Shown here piece by piece: positions 9,401 through 18,089 of a stretch of DNA of 42,600 bases (position 1 is its first letter; the number at the start of each line of letters is the position of its first letter). The notes below the pieces were generated by a model, which did no database searches, was not told where the DNA came from, and saw nothing but the letters and a program-made list of their open reading frames with translations. The stretch is from an uncultured Clostridia bacterium (GTDB lineage Bacteria > Bacillota > Clostridia > TANB77 > CAG-508): NCBI GenBank assembly GCA_944389395.1, contig CALXME010000009.1, positions 1-42,600 of the forward strand, given 5' to 3'. Made by a program: the position numbers and the translations under genes.

Positions 9401-12400
9401 TCTTTCCTTATTTTTTCTTTTCTATAAAATATATTATTCAAATTAACTTCCTGTTTACCTTCTATCCAATATTTTGTTTTCATAAATTCATAGGTTGGAA
9501 GGCTTACTCTTTTGCAATTATTGTACATTCTTTCGAAATTTATATCTATATTATTAAGGTAAATTTGGCTCAATGAAAAATATATTTGTTGTAAATCTTC
9601 TTTTTCCTTTTTTAAACTAACAATCCATAAGTTATTATTATTAGGTAGCTCTTCCATAGCTAATCCTAATAACGTTGGACTTGCTCCAATTTCAATAACA
9701 ATATTTTCTTTTTCATCTTTCAAATTCTTCAATGCTTCTGAAAATTTAACGGTTTCTACTAAATGTTTACACCAATATTCTTTATCTTGTAGTTGTTTTG
9801 CTCCAATTTTACCTGTTACTGTAGAAATTATTTCTTTGTTTGGTTTATTGATTTTTATATCTTCTAACATTTTTCTAAACATAGGTACATACTTTTCCAA
9901 TTTTTTAGTATGACCAGCTGTACTAACATTTAATATGTCATTTTGAATATTTTTGTTATTTAAAATATCAGAAAGCCTGTTAATCTCGTCTTTTTCTCCT
10001 GACAATACTACTAATTCTTTAGTATTAATTGCTGCAATATCTAATTGGATTTTTTCTTTCTTTAAAATTTTATCAAGTTCTTCTGCTTTTGTTCTAACAG
10101 AAATCATTCCAAGTTCATTTCCTAATTTTTTTAATATTTTTCCTCTTTCAATTAATATTTTAATTGTATCTTCTATTGAAAATATCCCTGTAACACAAGC
10201 TATTGTATATTCTCCTAAACTATGACCTATTAATATATCTGGAATAATTCCAATTTCAATCCAAAAATTATATAGTGCATATTCTATTGAAAATATAGCA
10301 ATTTGATTATTTTCAATATCTTCTATTTTTTCTTCATTGGTTATAATTTCTAAAATAGATTTTCCTGTTATTTCTTTAGATTTTTCTTCACATTTATCAA
10401 AATATTGTTTAAATATTTTATTGTTCTTATATAAATTCATACCCATATTCACATATTGAGTACCATTACCTGAGAATAAAAAGATATTTTTTCCTTTTTT
10501 TCTATCTTTATTTACTATTTTTACATTGCTGTTTAATTTGTTCTGCAAATTTTCTTTAGAATCAAAAATGATAGCAGTTCTATATGACAAATTTTTTCTA
10601 CCAATATTCAGAGTATAACTCATATTTTTTAAGTTTATATTATCTATATTTTCAAAGAATATTTTATATTTTTCTATCATTTTCTCTACACTTTGTTTTG
10701 TATTTGCAGATATTGTTAGTAAATTTGTTTCTTTTTTGTTTTCTTTTTCTATAGTATCATCTTTGTATTCTTCTAATATTATATGTGCATTTGTTCCTCC
10801 TAATCCAAATGCACTAATAGCTGCACTTCTTGGAAATTTATCTTGTTTCCATTCTTTTAATTTATTATTTATATAAAATGGTGAATTTTCTAATTTAATG
10901 CTTTTATTAATACTTTCGAAATTATTCATAGGGGGAATTTTTTTATTTTTTAAAGCCATTGCTACTTTTATTATTGAAGCCATCCCTGAAGCCCATCCAG
11001 AATGACCTATATCATTTTTTATACTTCCTATAGCACAGTAATTCTTTTTATCTGTTTTATATGCATTCTTTAAAGCTGTTATCTCTATTGCATCTCCTAC
11101 TTTAGTTCCTGTTCCATGTGTTTCAATATATTCAATGTCTTCTGGTTTTTTCCCTGAATTTTTCAACGCCCTTTTTATAACTCTTGCTTGTCCCTCTACA
11201 CTTGGTGCTGAAAATCCAACTTTATTGTTTCCATCACTATTAATAGCACTTCCTTTTATAACTGCATAAATATTATCATTATCTCTTTTTGCTTTACTTA
11301 ATGGTTTTAATAATATACACCCTATTCCGTTGCTAAAAACCGTTCCTGATGCGTTTTCATCAAACGCCTTGCAATTTCCATCTTTAGAAAAAAACATATC
11401 CTCACTATATTTGTAATCTTTATTATTAGGTATCATTATAACTGAAGCACCTGCTATTGCATAATCACATTCGTTATTTTTCAAACTTTGACATGCCAAA
11501 TGAATTGCAACCAAAGATGTAGAACAAGCTGATTGTACATTTATACTTGGTCCTAATAAGTTAAAAGCATATGAAGTTTTTGTAGCAATAAAATCTTTAT
11601 CATTATTGTATAATATTTGCATGTTTTTCATTGAACTTATCATGTTTACATCATTATCAATTTGTTTATTTAGGTTATTTAATAAATATGAATTTATTCC
11701 ACTACCTGCAAATACCCCAACATTCATTGCTTTTTTAAACGGATTGTATCCAGCGTCTTCAAACATTTCCCAGACACATTCTAGAAACTTTCTTATTTGT
11801 GGATCCATTAACTTTGCTTCTTTTACACTAATATTAAAAAGTTCTGTATCAAATGTATCAATATTATTTAACGGCTCATTTTTTGTTCCATTATTGTTTT
11901 TGTTTTTTATATTATTCCATAATTCAAATTGATTTTCAGCATTTGGAAATTTACATGCTATTCCTATTATAGCTATATCTTCTGATGTTGAATTTTCATT
12001 ATCATTATTATCTTCTTGTGTTACTTCATTTATATTTAATGACTTTATAAATTTATTAATAGTTGGATTTTGATATAAACTTACAACTGGTAAATCTAAA
12101 TCATATTTATCATTAACTTCAGCGATTAATCTATTAGCTAGAATAGAATTTCCTCCTAATTCAAAGAAATTTCTATTTTCATCTACTTCATCTAATTCTA
12201 ATATACTCTTAAAAATTTGGGTTATATCATCATTTTTTATTTTTTGATTTTCTTCTGATAAATTTTCTAGCTCTTTTAAATACTTTTTATCTATTTTCCC
12301 ATTTGGATTTAATGGTAATTTATCAAGAATTCTTATTTCTTTTGGTATCATATATTCTGGTAATTCTTTTATTAAGTCTTGTTTTAAACTTCTAATATAA

Positions 12401-13758
12401 TTTTTCTCATTTCTTGCCTTCTCCTTTAAAGAAATAAAACATTTTAATACTTTTGTATTGAATTTACTATTTACAGCTACAACAGCACAATCTTTTATTT
12501 CTTTATTTTTTAGAACTGTTTTTTCAATTTCCTGTAATTCAACTCTAAATCCCCTAATTTTTATTTGATCATCTGCCCTTGATGAGTACTCAATATTTCC
12601 ATCTTTATTTCTTCTACAAATATCTCCAGTTTTATATATTGTAGTTCCATTATATTTTATATATCTTCTTTTTGTCTCTTCACTATTATTCATATAACTA
12701 CCTGTTATACATATACCAGATATATACAATTCACCCCATTGCATTTCTTCAACTTCGTGAAGATTTTCATCTAAAATATATATTTTAACATTACTTATTT
12801 CTTTTCCAATAGGCGGAAATGTTTTCCAATCATCTATATTTCTGTCTAACGTATAGCTTGTAACAACATGGGTTTCTGTAGGTCCATATTGATTTACCAA
12901 AGTGCAATTTTTATTTTTTCTAAAAAATTCTTTTATTTTTTCTGTAATTTTTAATTGCTCACCTGCAACAATAATTTCTTTTAAATTATTGTTTTTTTCT
13001 GATTTTATATTAGCAATTTCATTAAGATATACAGGTGGCATAAAAACCCTAGTGACTTTTTCTTTATAAATAATATTTAAAATTTGTTTAAAGTCAATTC
13101 TCATTTCTTCATCTACAATAATCAATTTTCCACCTATGCATAAGGTTGAGAATATTTCTTGAAATGAAACATCAAAACTTATTGGTGCTAATTGTAAAGT
13201 TATACATAGTTTTTCTTGAAATTTATTAGATTGTTTTATTTGCCAATTAATAAGGTTAGATGCTGCTTCCATTTTTATTAGATTTCCTTTAGGTTTACCT
13301 GTACTTCCTGATGTATACATTGCATATGCATATTTAGGAATATACTGCGACTTTACATATTCTCCTTTTTTTATATTCTCATAAATTGTTATATTGCCAC
13401 TTTGGGTAATTTTCTCAATTTTTTCTTTAGCTAATTCAGTTGATAATATAGCTTTTACATTAGAATTATCTAATATATATTTTATTCTTTCATTTGGGTA
13501 TGATAAATCTATAGGTAAATATGTTTTTTTGGCTTTTAAAATTCCTATTATGCTAACTATCTGTTCTATACCTTTTTTCATAGCAATAGCTACTATACTT
13601 TCATCTTGATATTTTTTCAAAATATAACTTGCTATCAAATCGCTCATTTCATCTAATTCTTGATATGTAATTTCTTTTTCTTTAAACTTTAAAGCAATTT
13701 TTTCCTTGTTATGTATTAAGCTGTCTTTTAACAATAATAATAAATTTTTTTCTTTCAT
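6433..13758 (-). CDS. Hybrid NRPS-PKS megasynthase (A-PCP-KS-AT-KR-ACP-C)
   Basis: The start is ATG 13758, which has GAGGAAGG upstream; the in-frame ATG at 13788 overlaps the previous gene. The product is 2441 residues. Domains in order: adenylation (about 1-500; YTSGSTGKPKG near 153, YGPTETH near 293, LNPNGKID near 485), PCP (LGGNSI, Ser near 535), ketosynthase (SACSTS, Cys near 743; ETHGTG near 881; IGH near 918), acyltransferase (GHSLGEY near 1180), ketoreductase (TGGLGGIG near 1654), ACP (LGLDSL near 1947) and a C-terminal condensation domain (QHLDFDG near 2135). The A-domain pocket residues read DVQFIAQVVK, close to the proline code. The AT has TAGH where malonyl enzymes have HAFH. The KR has His where the catalytic Tyr usually stands (NHAIAN). 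There is no thioesterase, reductase or epimerase. Expected product: a prolyl unit extended by one ketide and joined by the C domain to an unknown acceptor. Confidence 0.95.
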   Translation of the reverse strand: MKEKNLLLLLKDSLIHNKEKIALKFKEKEITYQELDEMSDLIASYILKKYQDESIVAIAMKKGIEQIVSIIGILKAKKTYLPIDLSYPNERIKYILDNSNVKAILSTELAKEKIEKITQSGNITIYENIKKGEYVKSQYIPKYAYAMYTSGSTGKPKGNLIKMEAASNLINWQIKQSNKFQEKLCITLQLAPISFDVSFQEIFSTLCIGGKLIIVDEEMRIDFKQILNIIYKEKVTRVFMPPVYLNEIANIKSEKNNNLKEIIVAGEQLKITEKIKEFFRKNKNCTLVNQYGPTETHVVTSYTLDRNIDDWKTFPPIGKEISNVKIYILDENLHEVEEMQWGELYISGICITGSYMNNSEETKRRYIKYNGTTIYKTGDICRRNKDGNIEYSSRADDQIKIRGFRVELQEIEKTVLKNKEIKDCAVVAVNSKFNTKVLKCFISLKEKARNEKNYIRSLKQDLIKELPEYMIPKEIRILDKLPLNPNGKIDKKYLKELENLSEENQKIKNDDITQIFKSILELDEVDENRNFFELGGNSILANRLIAEVNDKYDLDLPVVSLYQNPTINKFIKSLNINEVTQEDNNDNENSTSEDIAIIGIACKFPNAENQFELWNNIKNKNNNGTKNEPLNNIDTFDTELFNISVKEAKLMDPQIRKFLECVWEMFEDAGYNPFKKAMNVGVFAGSGINSYLLNNLNKQIDNDVNMISSMKNMQILYNNDKDFIATKTSYAFNLLGPSINVQSACSTSLVAIHLACQSLKNNECDYAIAGASVIMIPNNKDYKYSEDMFFSKDGNCKAFDENASGTVFSNGIGCILLKPLSKAKRDNDNIYAVIKGSAINSDGNNKVGFSAPSVEGQARVIKRALKNSGKKPEDIEYIETHGTGTKVGDAIEITALKNAYKTDKKNYCAIGSIKNDIGHSGWASGMASIIKVAMALKNKKIPPMNNFESINKSIKLENSPFYINNKLKEWKQDKFPRSAAISAFGLGGTNAHIILEEYKDDTIEKENKKETNLLTISANTKQSVEKMIEKYKIFFENIDNINLKNMSYTLNIGRKNLSYRTAIIFDSKENLQNKLNSNVKIVNKDRKKGKNIFLFSGNGTQYVNMGMNLYKNNKIFKQYFDKCEEKSKEITGKSILEIITNEEKIEDIENNQIAIFSIEYALYNFWIEIGIIPDILIGHSLGEYTIACVTGIFSIEDTIKILIERGKILKKLGNELGMISVRTKAEELDKILKKEKIQLDIAAINTKELVVLSGEKDEINRLSDILNNKNIQNDILNVSTAGHTKKLEKYVPMFRKMLEDIKINKPNKEIISTVTGKIGAKQLQDKEYWCKHLVETVKFSEALKNLKDEKENIVIEIGASPTLLGLAMEELPNNNNLWIVSLKKEKEDLQQIYFSLSQIYLNNIDINFERMYNNCKRVSLPTYEFMKTKYWIEGKQEVNLNNIFYRKEKIRKEISDNLEENTNNDLIIIYDKKQGKYIEQIEKNSKVKLIEKDNFKSELNSIDKDKQYKVILLLEHFDFINNNIIDTKKITKKTLELIEIINYLTNIEIVNEFYFVDIQDENTIQSIIIRNIYISLLQVAELENRNIKFYKILFNTSQNIYSKILMETNNKNKDNIVLYNESGERYIYEIVSKKIKSNDKYNFDNSGIYIITGGLGGIGKLITRWLAERKVGQIILLNRREPTDIEEDEIQKISEEYKCPIIIKNVNVAEKEKLELFIEQDLKHYQDKVKGIFHLAGVIDDATLNKINYEKMEKVLIPKFIGAWNLHLLSKKYFSNLEIFNLFSSAAAFIGNAGQVNHAIANSFLDSLAIIRSKEGLPVNSINWGTWEKVGHLASTNNIMDKLNRKGFLGISPTVGISALECILKENIEQIAVLPMNWEKYIQYYGFEKNSLYKNVSNINEEKQANNKEETKEEIKIEDIPSYVKNTVEEIIGTHIDNDEISLIKLGLDSLSSIEIRNKIQIDLKIQLEPNFIYKNPNIKSIIEIINTRVQEKNENDKNTENKNLNPSFQERRWLKLIEKKYGERVIPIVYDYPFNEKCFIDSLKKVLERHISLRWYFPKSKIKEVKIDDIIKMNEPIIYNFKTLNEKEKIENISNIIRNMFDNMPSPYERISWTIKVIDMEKNKFAILLGVQHLDFDGSSVSTFSKEFKEFYCNMMFDEPINLNKDVVGYDEYIRWQNNYMNTDMKFDREYFKGLYGNGKITMLPNTDKKDLGFPRKAEKITISKKKDYIDKIDNIAQKINVSRFSIILASYARFISKLVNEDIITIATIINGRSNTKFKNTIGPFSAPFPLKLYTSKGITDRELIEQCNNEIIEINSRSSYPVSDLINIIPEYSTLPIETYFSDIGINYTNYKPKNEKKQNDKYRVIEILTKVEEKEFQVFNNITFKRVPGLHLVINELKDSLAFNFYYHSERYDKNVIENWITQFFDILGEIITNENK

Positions 13759-13771
13759 TTTCCTTCCTCTT

Positions 13772-13999
13772 TTACTTTTTATTTTCAATTTCTCTATTTA
13801 CTCGATCTATTAAGTTTTTTACTGTATTCCCTCTATTCATTATAAATTCGATACCGTATTTTTCCTTAATAGAAAATATAATCATCATCAAGTCTACTGA
13901 ATCTAAATCCAGTTCTTCAAATGTTTTATTCTCCATATTATCATAATTCACATCAATATTATTTTCTTCCATTATTTCTTTTAATTCTTCAATGTTCAT
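13772..13999 (-). CDS. Free-standing acyl/peptidyl carrier protein
   Basis: A 75-residue carrier protein. The start at 13999 has GAGAGGA at the right distance; an earlier in-frame ATG at 14041 lies inside the previous gene. The phosphopantetheine site is ELDLDSVDLMM, with Ser in the expected DSV/L context, followed by helix III IKEKYGIEF. It starts two bases after the KAS III stop and ends 13 nt before the megasynthase start, so it belongs to the same operon. It probably carries an acyl chain made or elongated by the KAS III and is loaded by the cluster PPTase. It is distinct from the fatty-acid ACP at 32266. Confidence 0.9.
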   Translation of the reverse strand: MNIEELKEIMEENNIDVNYDNMENKTFEELDLDSVDLMMIIFSIKEKYGIEFIMNRGNTVKNLIDRVNREIENKK

Positions 14000-14001
14000 T
14001 T

Positions 14002-14947
14002 TTAATCCTCTCTTTCTATTTTTATTAATACATTTCCCCATGTGAATCCTACTCCGAATCCACTTAATACAACATAATCTTTTTTATGTTTTTTCTTCAT
14101 ATTCTCTACAAGCTGTATAGGAATTGAAGAAGAAACTGTATTTCCTATATTGATAGCAGAAAACTCTGCTTTTTCTTCTGGTATTTTTAATAATTTTCGG
14201 ATAAACTCTACCATAAATTTAGTTCCTTGATGCAATAAAAAACAATCTATATCATCAATTGTTAAATTATTTTTTGATAATAATTGTTTTATTGCATATG
14301 GTACTTCCTTACAAGCGTAATTAAAAACTTGATTTCCATTCATTTCTAACTTTCCATTTTTAATGCTTAAACAATCGTTGCTGTTAGGCAATGTTCCAAA
14401 ATCACTATCTAGTATTGCATATTTTCCTTCTTCATTGTCTAGCAATGTAACAGTTGCTGCATCTCCAAAAATCATATTTACATCTCTATTTTTCATATCA
14501 ATTATTTTACTGTATAAATCACATGTAAAAATTAGAGCTTTTTTTATATTTCTAGAAATCATAATATCTTTTACTATTTCTATTGCGTGACAATATCCTG
14601 AACATCCTTGTGAAATATCAAAAGTAATACAATTTTTTTGCATTTCTAGCTTATTATGTAAAATTGCCGACATGTGTGGGATATTATTATCTGGATTTTG
14701 TGTTACTACTGTTATCAGTCCAACTTCTTCACTTAATATATTTGTCTTTCCGTTTTAAATTTTCATAAGCCCTCATACAAAATTCTATCAAATTTTCTTT
14801 ATCATCTTTTCTTAATAACGTTTTAAATCCAATTTTATTTTCTATAAATTTTTCATCATAACCATATTTCTTAGCCGTATCTATATTTGTAATTTTCTTC
14901 GTTGGCAAATATATTCCTACATCTTTTATTCTTATATTTTTATCCAT
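14002..14947 (-). pseudogene. 3-oxoacyl-ACP synthase III (KAS III-like), frameshifted
   Basis: The reading frame from ATG 14947 (AAGGAG upstream) stops at 14729. A second frame continues the same protein from about 14750 to 14002. Removing one A from the AAAA run near 14755 fuses them as ENLNGKTNILSEEVGLITVV, a natural KAS III sequence. The fused product would have about 315 residues and all three catalytic residues: Cys in DISQGCSGYC, His in FLLHQGTKF and Asn in INIGNTVSSS. FGDAATVTLL and a C-terminal GFGVGFTWG are also typical. Such enzymes start or join acyl chains on CoA or ACP, and in natural-product clusters they can form unusual C-C or C-O bonds. All core residues are kept, so a sequencing indel or a programmed shift is possible. 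If the shift is real, the gene is dead. Confidence 0.82.
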
Positions 14948-14958
14948 AAAATTACTCC

Positions 14959-16041
14959 TTAATTAATTTTAAATATAGGGAAATATGTTTTTAAATTTCC
15001 TAATTTATAGTCTTCTATTAAATTTGGAATTTCATCCCATTGGTACACTTTTTCACGTGCTGATGGTAGCCATAGGTTCTTCTGTGCAAAATCTATAGCT
15101 TCTATACCTTCTTGCATTTTTGCATAGTGTGTAAATACATGTATATGTCTATTTTGGCACTCATTTTGTCTTAATATAGGTAGCATTCCTCCTGTTTTCC
15201 ATCCTGAAGTTGTTATAACTGCTTGTCTTCCTAAAGCCTTTGTTGTAATCTTATAAACATCTCTGCCTATATTATCAATAAAAATAGATACTCCTTTATT
15301 GTTTGTTTTAGTATTTATATATTCTAACAGTTCTTTCTCTATTTTATTAGAATCTATTCCTCTTCTATTAAAGACATCTATTTTGTTTTCTTTACATAGT
15401 TTTATATTTTCTTCTTTAGAAGTTATCATATAACATTTACAACCGTATTTTTTGGCAAGTAACAATTCTGCATAAGTCACACCGCCACCCCAACCAAATA
15501 CATAAATATCTTTTGGTTCTACTTCTGGCATTTGGATTTTCCACGCATTGTATGCTACTTTCCAATTTGACCATGCTGTAATAAATTTTAATGAGAAAGC
15601 TGCCCATTGTTCTAAACTTATATTTTTATTTTCTGGAATCTTTAAAATTTCTTTCTCATTTAATTTAATTCTTTTAGATAGTACACCCATGCTGTTACTT
15701 TTATCATAACCTGTTATTTTTAATGGGTATCCATATTTATCACTTTCACCATTGCAAAAATATATTACTTTATCACCAACTTTAAAATTTTTAGACTTTG
15801 ATCCTAATCTTTCTATTTCAAGAACTCCAGCATTACCTAATACTATTTCGTCTTCTTTTCTTTCATCAAATATATTAATTGGATCATTGTTTATAGCATG
15901 TACCATATTACCTTCTAAACAACCATATAATGGTTTCAGTAAAACTTCATCTTCTTTTAAATTTTCAATTACTATATTTTTCTTTATAAATCCTTTTTCA
16001 TCTCTTTTTAACACCCATGCTTCTGATTCGATTTTTCCCAA
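14959..16041 (-). CDS. MDR-family reductase, crotonyl-CoA reductase-like
   Basis: A 360-residue protein that starts at TTG 16041, chosen because AAGGAGGG lies 7 nt upstream and no ATG fits. It is a medium-chain dehydrogenase/reductase. The N-terminal GroES-like half lacks the cysteine cluster of structural-zinc alcohol dehydrogenases. The nucleotide-binding half begins at KDIYVFGWGGGVTYAELLLA, with a Gly-rich turn, and continues with ITSKEENIKLCKENKIDVFNRR. GRDVYKITTKALGRQAVITT and a later HIHVFTHYAKMQEG resemble crotonyl-CoA carboxylase/reductases, but the protein is shorter than those (about 450). It probably reduces an enoyl thioester or supplies an alkylmalonyl extender for the megasynthase. 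The exact substrate is not predictable. It is in the operon: 12 nt after the PPTase stop and 11 nt before KAS III. Confidence 0.8.
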   Translation of the reverse strand: MGKIESEAWVLKRDEKGFIKKNIVIENLKEDEVLLKPLYGCLEGNMVHAINNDPINIFDERKEDEIVLGNAGVLEIERLGSKSKNFKVGDKVIYFCNGESDKYGYPLKITGYDKSNSMGVLSKRIKLNEKEILKIPENKNISLEQWAAFSLKFITAWSNWKVAYNAWKIQMPEVEPKDIYVFGWGGGVTYAELLLAKKYGCKCYMITSKEENIKLCKENKIDVFNRRGIDSNKIEKELLEYINTKTNNKGVSIFIDNIGRDVYKITTKALGRQAVITTSGWKTGGMLPILRQNECQNRHIHVFTHYAKMQEGIEAIDFAQKNLWLPSAREKVYQWDEIPNLIEDYKLGNLKTYFPIFKIN

Positions 16042-16053
16042 TTTCTTCCCTCC

Positions 16054-16704
16054 TTATATTAGTTTTGTGAATTCTTCATTATTTACTTCTATTATTTCTA
16101 AATTATTAATTTTTTTGCTACATATACATATTTTGTATTGCAGATAATTTATAATTTTGAAAGGTAAGATTTTATCTTTGTATGTTATTTGTGATTTTTT
16201 GTAATCTATATCATAATTATCATCAATTATTGATATTCCTTTACCTTCTTCTTTGCAAAAACTTTCTTTAATTGTCCATATTTCATAGAAACTATCTAAT
16301 TTATTTTTTCTTTGACTTAGTTCTTTAATCTCGCTTTCCTTTAGTATTTTTATATAATTATTTAAATTTATTTTTTTTATAAATTCTATATCAACTCCAA
16401 TCTCATTTTGCATATCTATACCTAATATAATTAATTCATTAGAATGTGAAATGTTAAATTTAAAATTTGAATTATTTTCTAGGTATGGTTTTCCATGTTT
16501 ATTTCTTTTTATTACTATATTACTAATTGGAATTTTGCAAAAATTGTGTATTAAGAATTTTAGTAATAAAATTTCAATAAAACATCTTTCTCTATCTATG
16601 CATTTTAAATAGGAGTCAATTTTTTCCTTTTCATTTAAAGTAATAAATTTTGTATAATCACTTTCTATATTGATTTTTTTATAATTACAAATATATATGT
16701 ACAT
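16054..16704 (-). CDS. Sfp-type 4'-phosphopantetheinyl transferase
   Basis: A 216-residue enzyme that attaches the phosphopantetheine arm of CoA to the Ser of carrier proteins. The family motifs are present: NISHS at 84-88, the Mg-binding IGVDIEFI at about 102-109, and WTIKESFCKEEGKGI at 143-157. It starts at ATG 16704 with AAAAGGAAAA upstream. It has the full Sfp-type length and not the short AcpS type. Its place between the IDH-like and MDR genes implies it activates the two carrier domains of the megasynthase and the free ACP. Confidence 0.93.
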   Translation of the reverse strand: MYIYICNYKKINIESDYTKFITLNEKEKIDSYLKCIDRERCFIEILLLKFLIHNFCKIPISNIVIKRNKHGKPYLENNSNFKFNISHSNELIILGIDMQNEIGVDIEFIKKINLNNYIKILKESEIKELSQRKNKLDSFYEIWTIKESFCKEEGKGISIIDDNYDIDYKKSQITYKDKILPFKIINYLQYKICICSKKINNLEIIEVNNEEFTKLI

Positions 16705-16742
16705 ATTATTTTCCTTTTTTATTTTTATTTTTTGTCCTTATT

Positions 16743-17897
16743 TCATTTTCTTTCTATATCTTGTATTTCTTCTATTATTTTTTCTGCAAAAACTTCATTA
16801 GTGTATGCCTTATCTCTACTATTTACTCTTATTCCATTGTTTAGGCAATTTTCTAATGCTGTTTCAATTACTTTTGCCTTTTTATTATAACCTATGTGTT
16901 CTAATAATAATATTGCTGCTTTTATTATACTTGTCGGATTAGCATATTTTTCTCTTTTTTCTTCAACCATTCTTGGTGCTGAACCATGTATAGCTTCAAA
17001 CATTGCATATTTGTTTCCTATATTTGCACTACCCGCTGTCCCTACTCCGCCTTGTATCTCTGCTGCTTCGTCGGTTAGAATATCACCATATAAATTAGGT
17101 GCAACTATTACTTGAAAATTACTTCTTCTTTCTTTGTCTAATAACTTGGCTGACATTATATCTATATACCAATCATCTGCTTCTATGTTTTTATATTCAC
17201 TTGCTATTTTATAAAAAATATCTAAAAATTTGCCATCAGTTGTTTTTATGACATTTGCTTTTGTTACTGCTGTCACTTTTGTTTTATTGTTTTTCCTTGC
17301 ATATTCAAAAGCACTTCTAATTATTCGTTCAGAACCTTGTTTTGTCGTAATAGTAAAATCTACACTTAAATCTTCATTTATATTAATTCCTTCTTTTCCT
17401 ACTGCATATCCACCTTCAGTATTTTCTCTAAAAAATGTCCAATCTATATTTAATTTAGAATTTTTTATTGGTCTAACATTAGCAAATAAATCTAACTCTT
17501 TTCTCATTGCCACATTGGCTGATTCAATATTTGGTAAGTTATCTCCTTTTCTAGGAGTAGTTGTAGGGCCTTTTAATATAACATCACATTCTTTTATTTG
17601 TTTTAATACTTTTTTTGGGATAGCAGAATTTTCTTTTATTCTTTCTTCAATTGTTAGTCCAGTTATATCTTTTAAAATTATTTTTCCTTGTTCCAGTTCT
17701 TCTTTCAATGCATATTCTAAAATTTTTTTTGCTTGTAATGTTATTATCGGACCAATACCATCTCCGCCACATATGCCAATAATAATTTTTTTCTTATTTT
17801 TATAATCAGTTATTTCTTCACATAGTTTCATTTTATCAATTCTTTCAATTTGTCTGATTAGTAATTCTCCAAATAATTCTTTTTCTTTTTCAAACAT
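16743..17897 (-). CDS. Isocitrate/isopropylmalate dehydrogenase-family enzyme
   Basis: A 384-residue beta-decarboxylating dehydrogenase. The start at ATG 17897 has AAAGGAGGG. The residue pattern SANVAMRKELDLFANVRP matches isocitrate dehydrogenases (Ser and Asn, then two substrate Arg) better than isopropylmalate dehydrogenases. The catalytic Tyr is in FFRENTEGGYAVG and the Lys in VTAVTKANVIK; metal-binding Asp residues are in NLYGDILTDEAAE, and the nucleotide loop is AIHGSAPRM. About 35 extra residues precede the usual start of the family. It is the first gene of the NRPS-PKS operon, 38 nt before the PPTase, which suggests that it makes a dedicated oxo-acid or extender precursor. It could instead be an ordinary NAD-linked isocitrate dehydrogenase. 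Confidence 0.88.
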   Translation of the reverse strand: MFEKEKELFGELLIRQIERIDKMKLCEEITDYKNKKKIIIGICGGDGIGPIITLQAKKILEYALKEELEQGKIILKDITGLTIEERIKENSAIPKKVLKQIKECDVILKGPTTTPRKGDNLPNIESANVAMRKELDLFANVRPIKNSKLNIDWTFFRENTEGGYAVGKEGININEDLSVDFTITTKQGSERIIRSAFEYARKNNKTKVTAVTKANVIKTTDGKFLDIFYKIASEYKNIEADDWYIDIMSAKLLDKERRSNFQVIVAPNLYGDILTDEAAEIQGGVGTAGSANIGNKYAMFEAIHGSAPRMVEEKREKYANPTSIIKAAILLLEHIGYNKKAKVIETALENCLNNGIRVNSRDKAYTNEVFAEKIIEEIQDIERK

Positions 17898-18057
17898 TCT
17901 ATTCCCTCCTTTACCATAAATATTGCTATCTAAATTTAAGTTGAATATTTGTCTGATGAATACTACATTATGTTTTATTTTTTCTATCGGTTATTTTTCT
18001 ATTTTATCTAGTGTAAAGTAATTAATTTTAATCAATCCTCTCCTTTCTTATTTGAAT

Positions 18058-18089
18058 AAAAAAAGAACAAAGTATTAATACTCTGTTCT
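18058..18089 (-). terminator. Intrinsic terminator in the operon leader (attenuator candidate)
   Basis: On the minus strand AGAACAGAGTATTAATACTT followed by TGTTCT and a T run is a strong terminator. The stop codon of the 27-codon leader ORF lies inside the upstream half of the stem, so a ribosome finishing or stalling in the leader would affect folding. The first structural gene starts 160 nt further on. Confidence 0.75.

Noticed and set aside
6806..13609. Several plus-strand open frames of 60-110 codons inside the megasynthase gene
   Set aside because: They are antisense to a clear multi-domain protein, lack ribosome sites and have composition typical of reverse frames.
18001..18050. A second short ORF (TTG start, 14 codons) with a good ribosome site in the operon leader
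   Set aside because: Too short to support as a gene. It may be a remnant or a second leader; mentioned under the promoter entry only.
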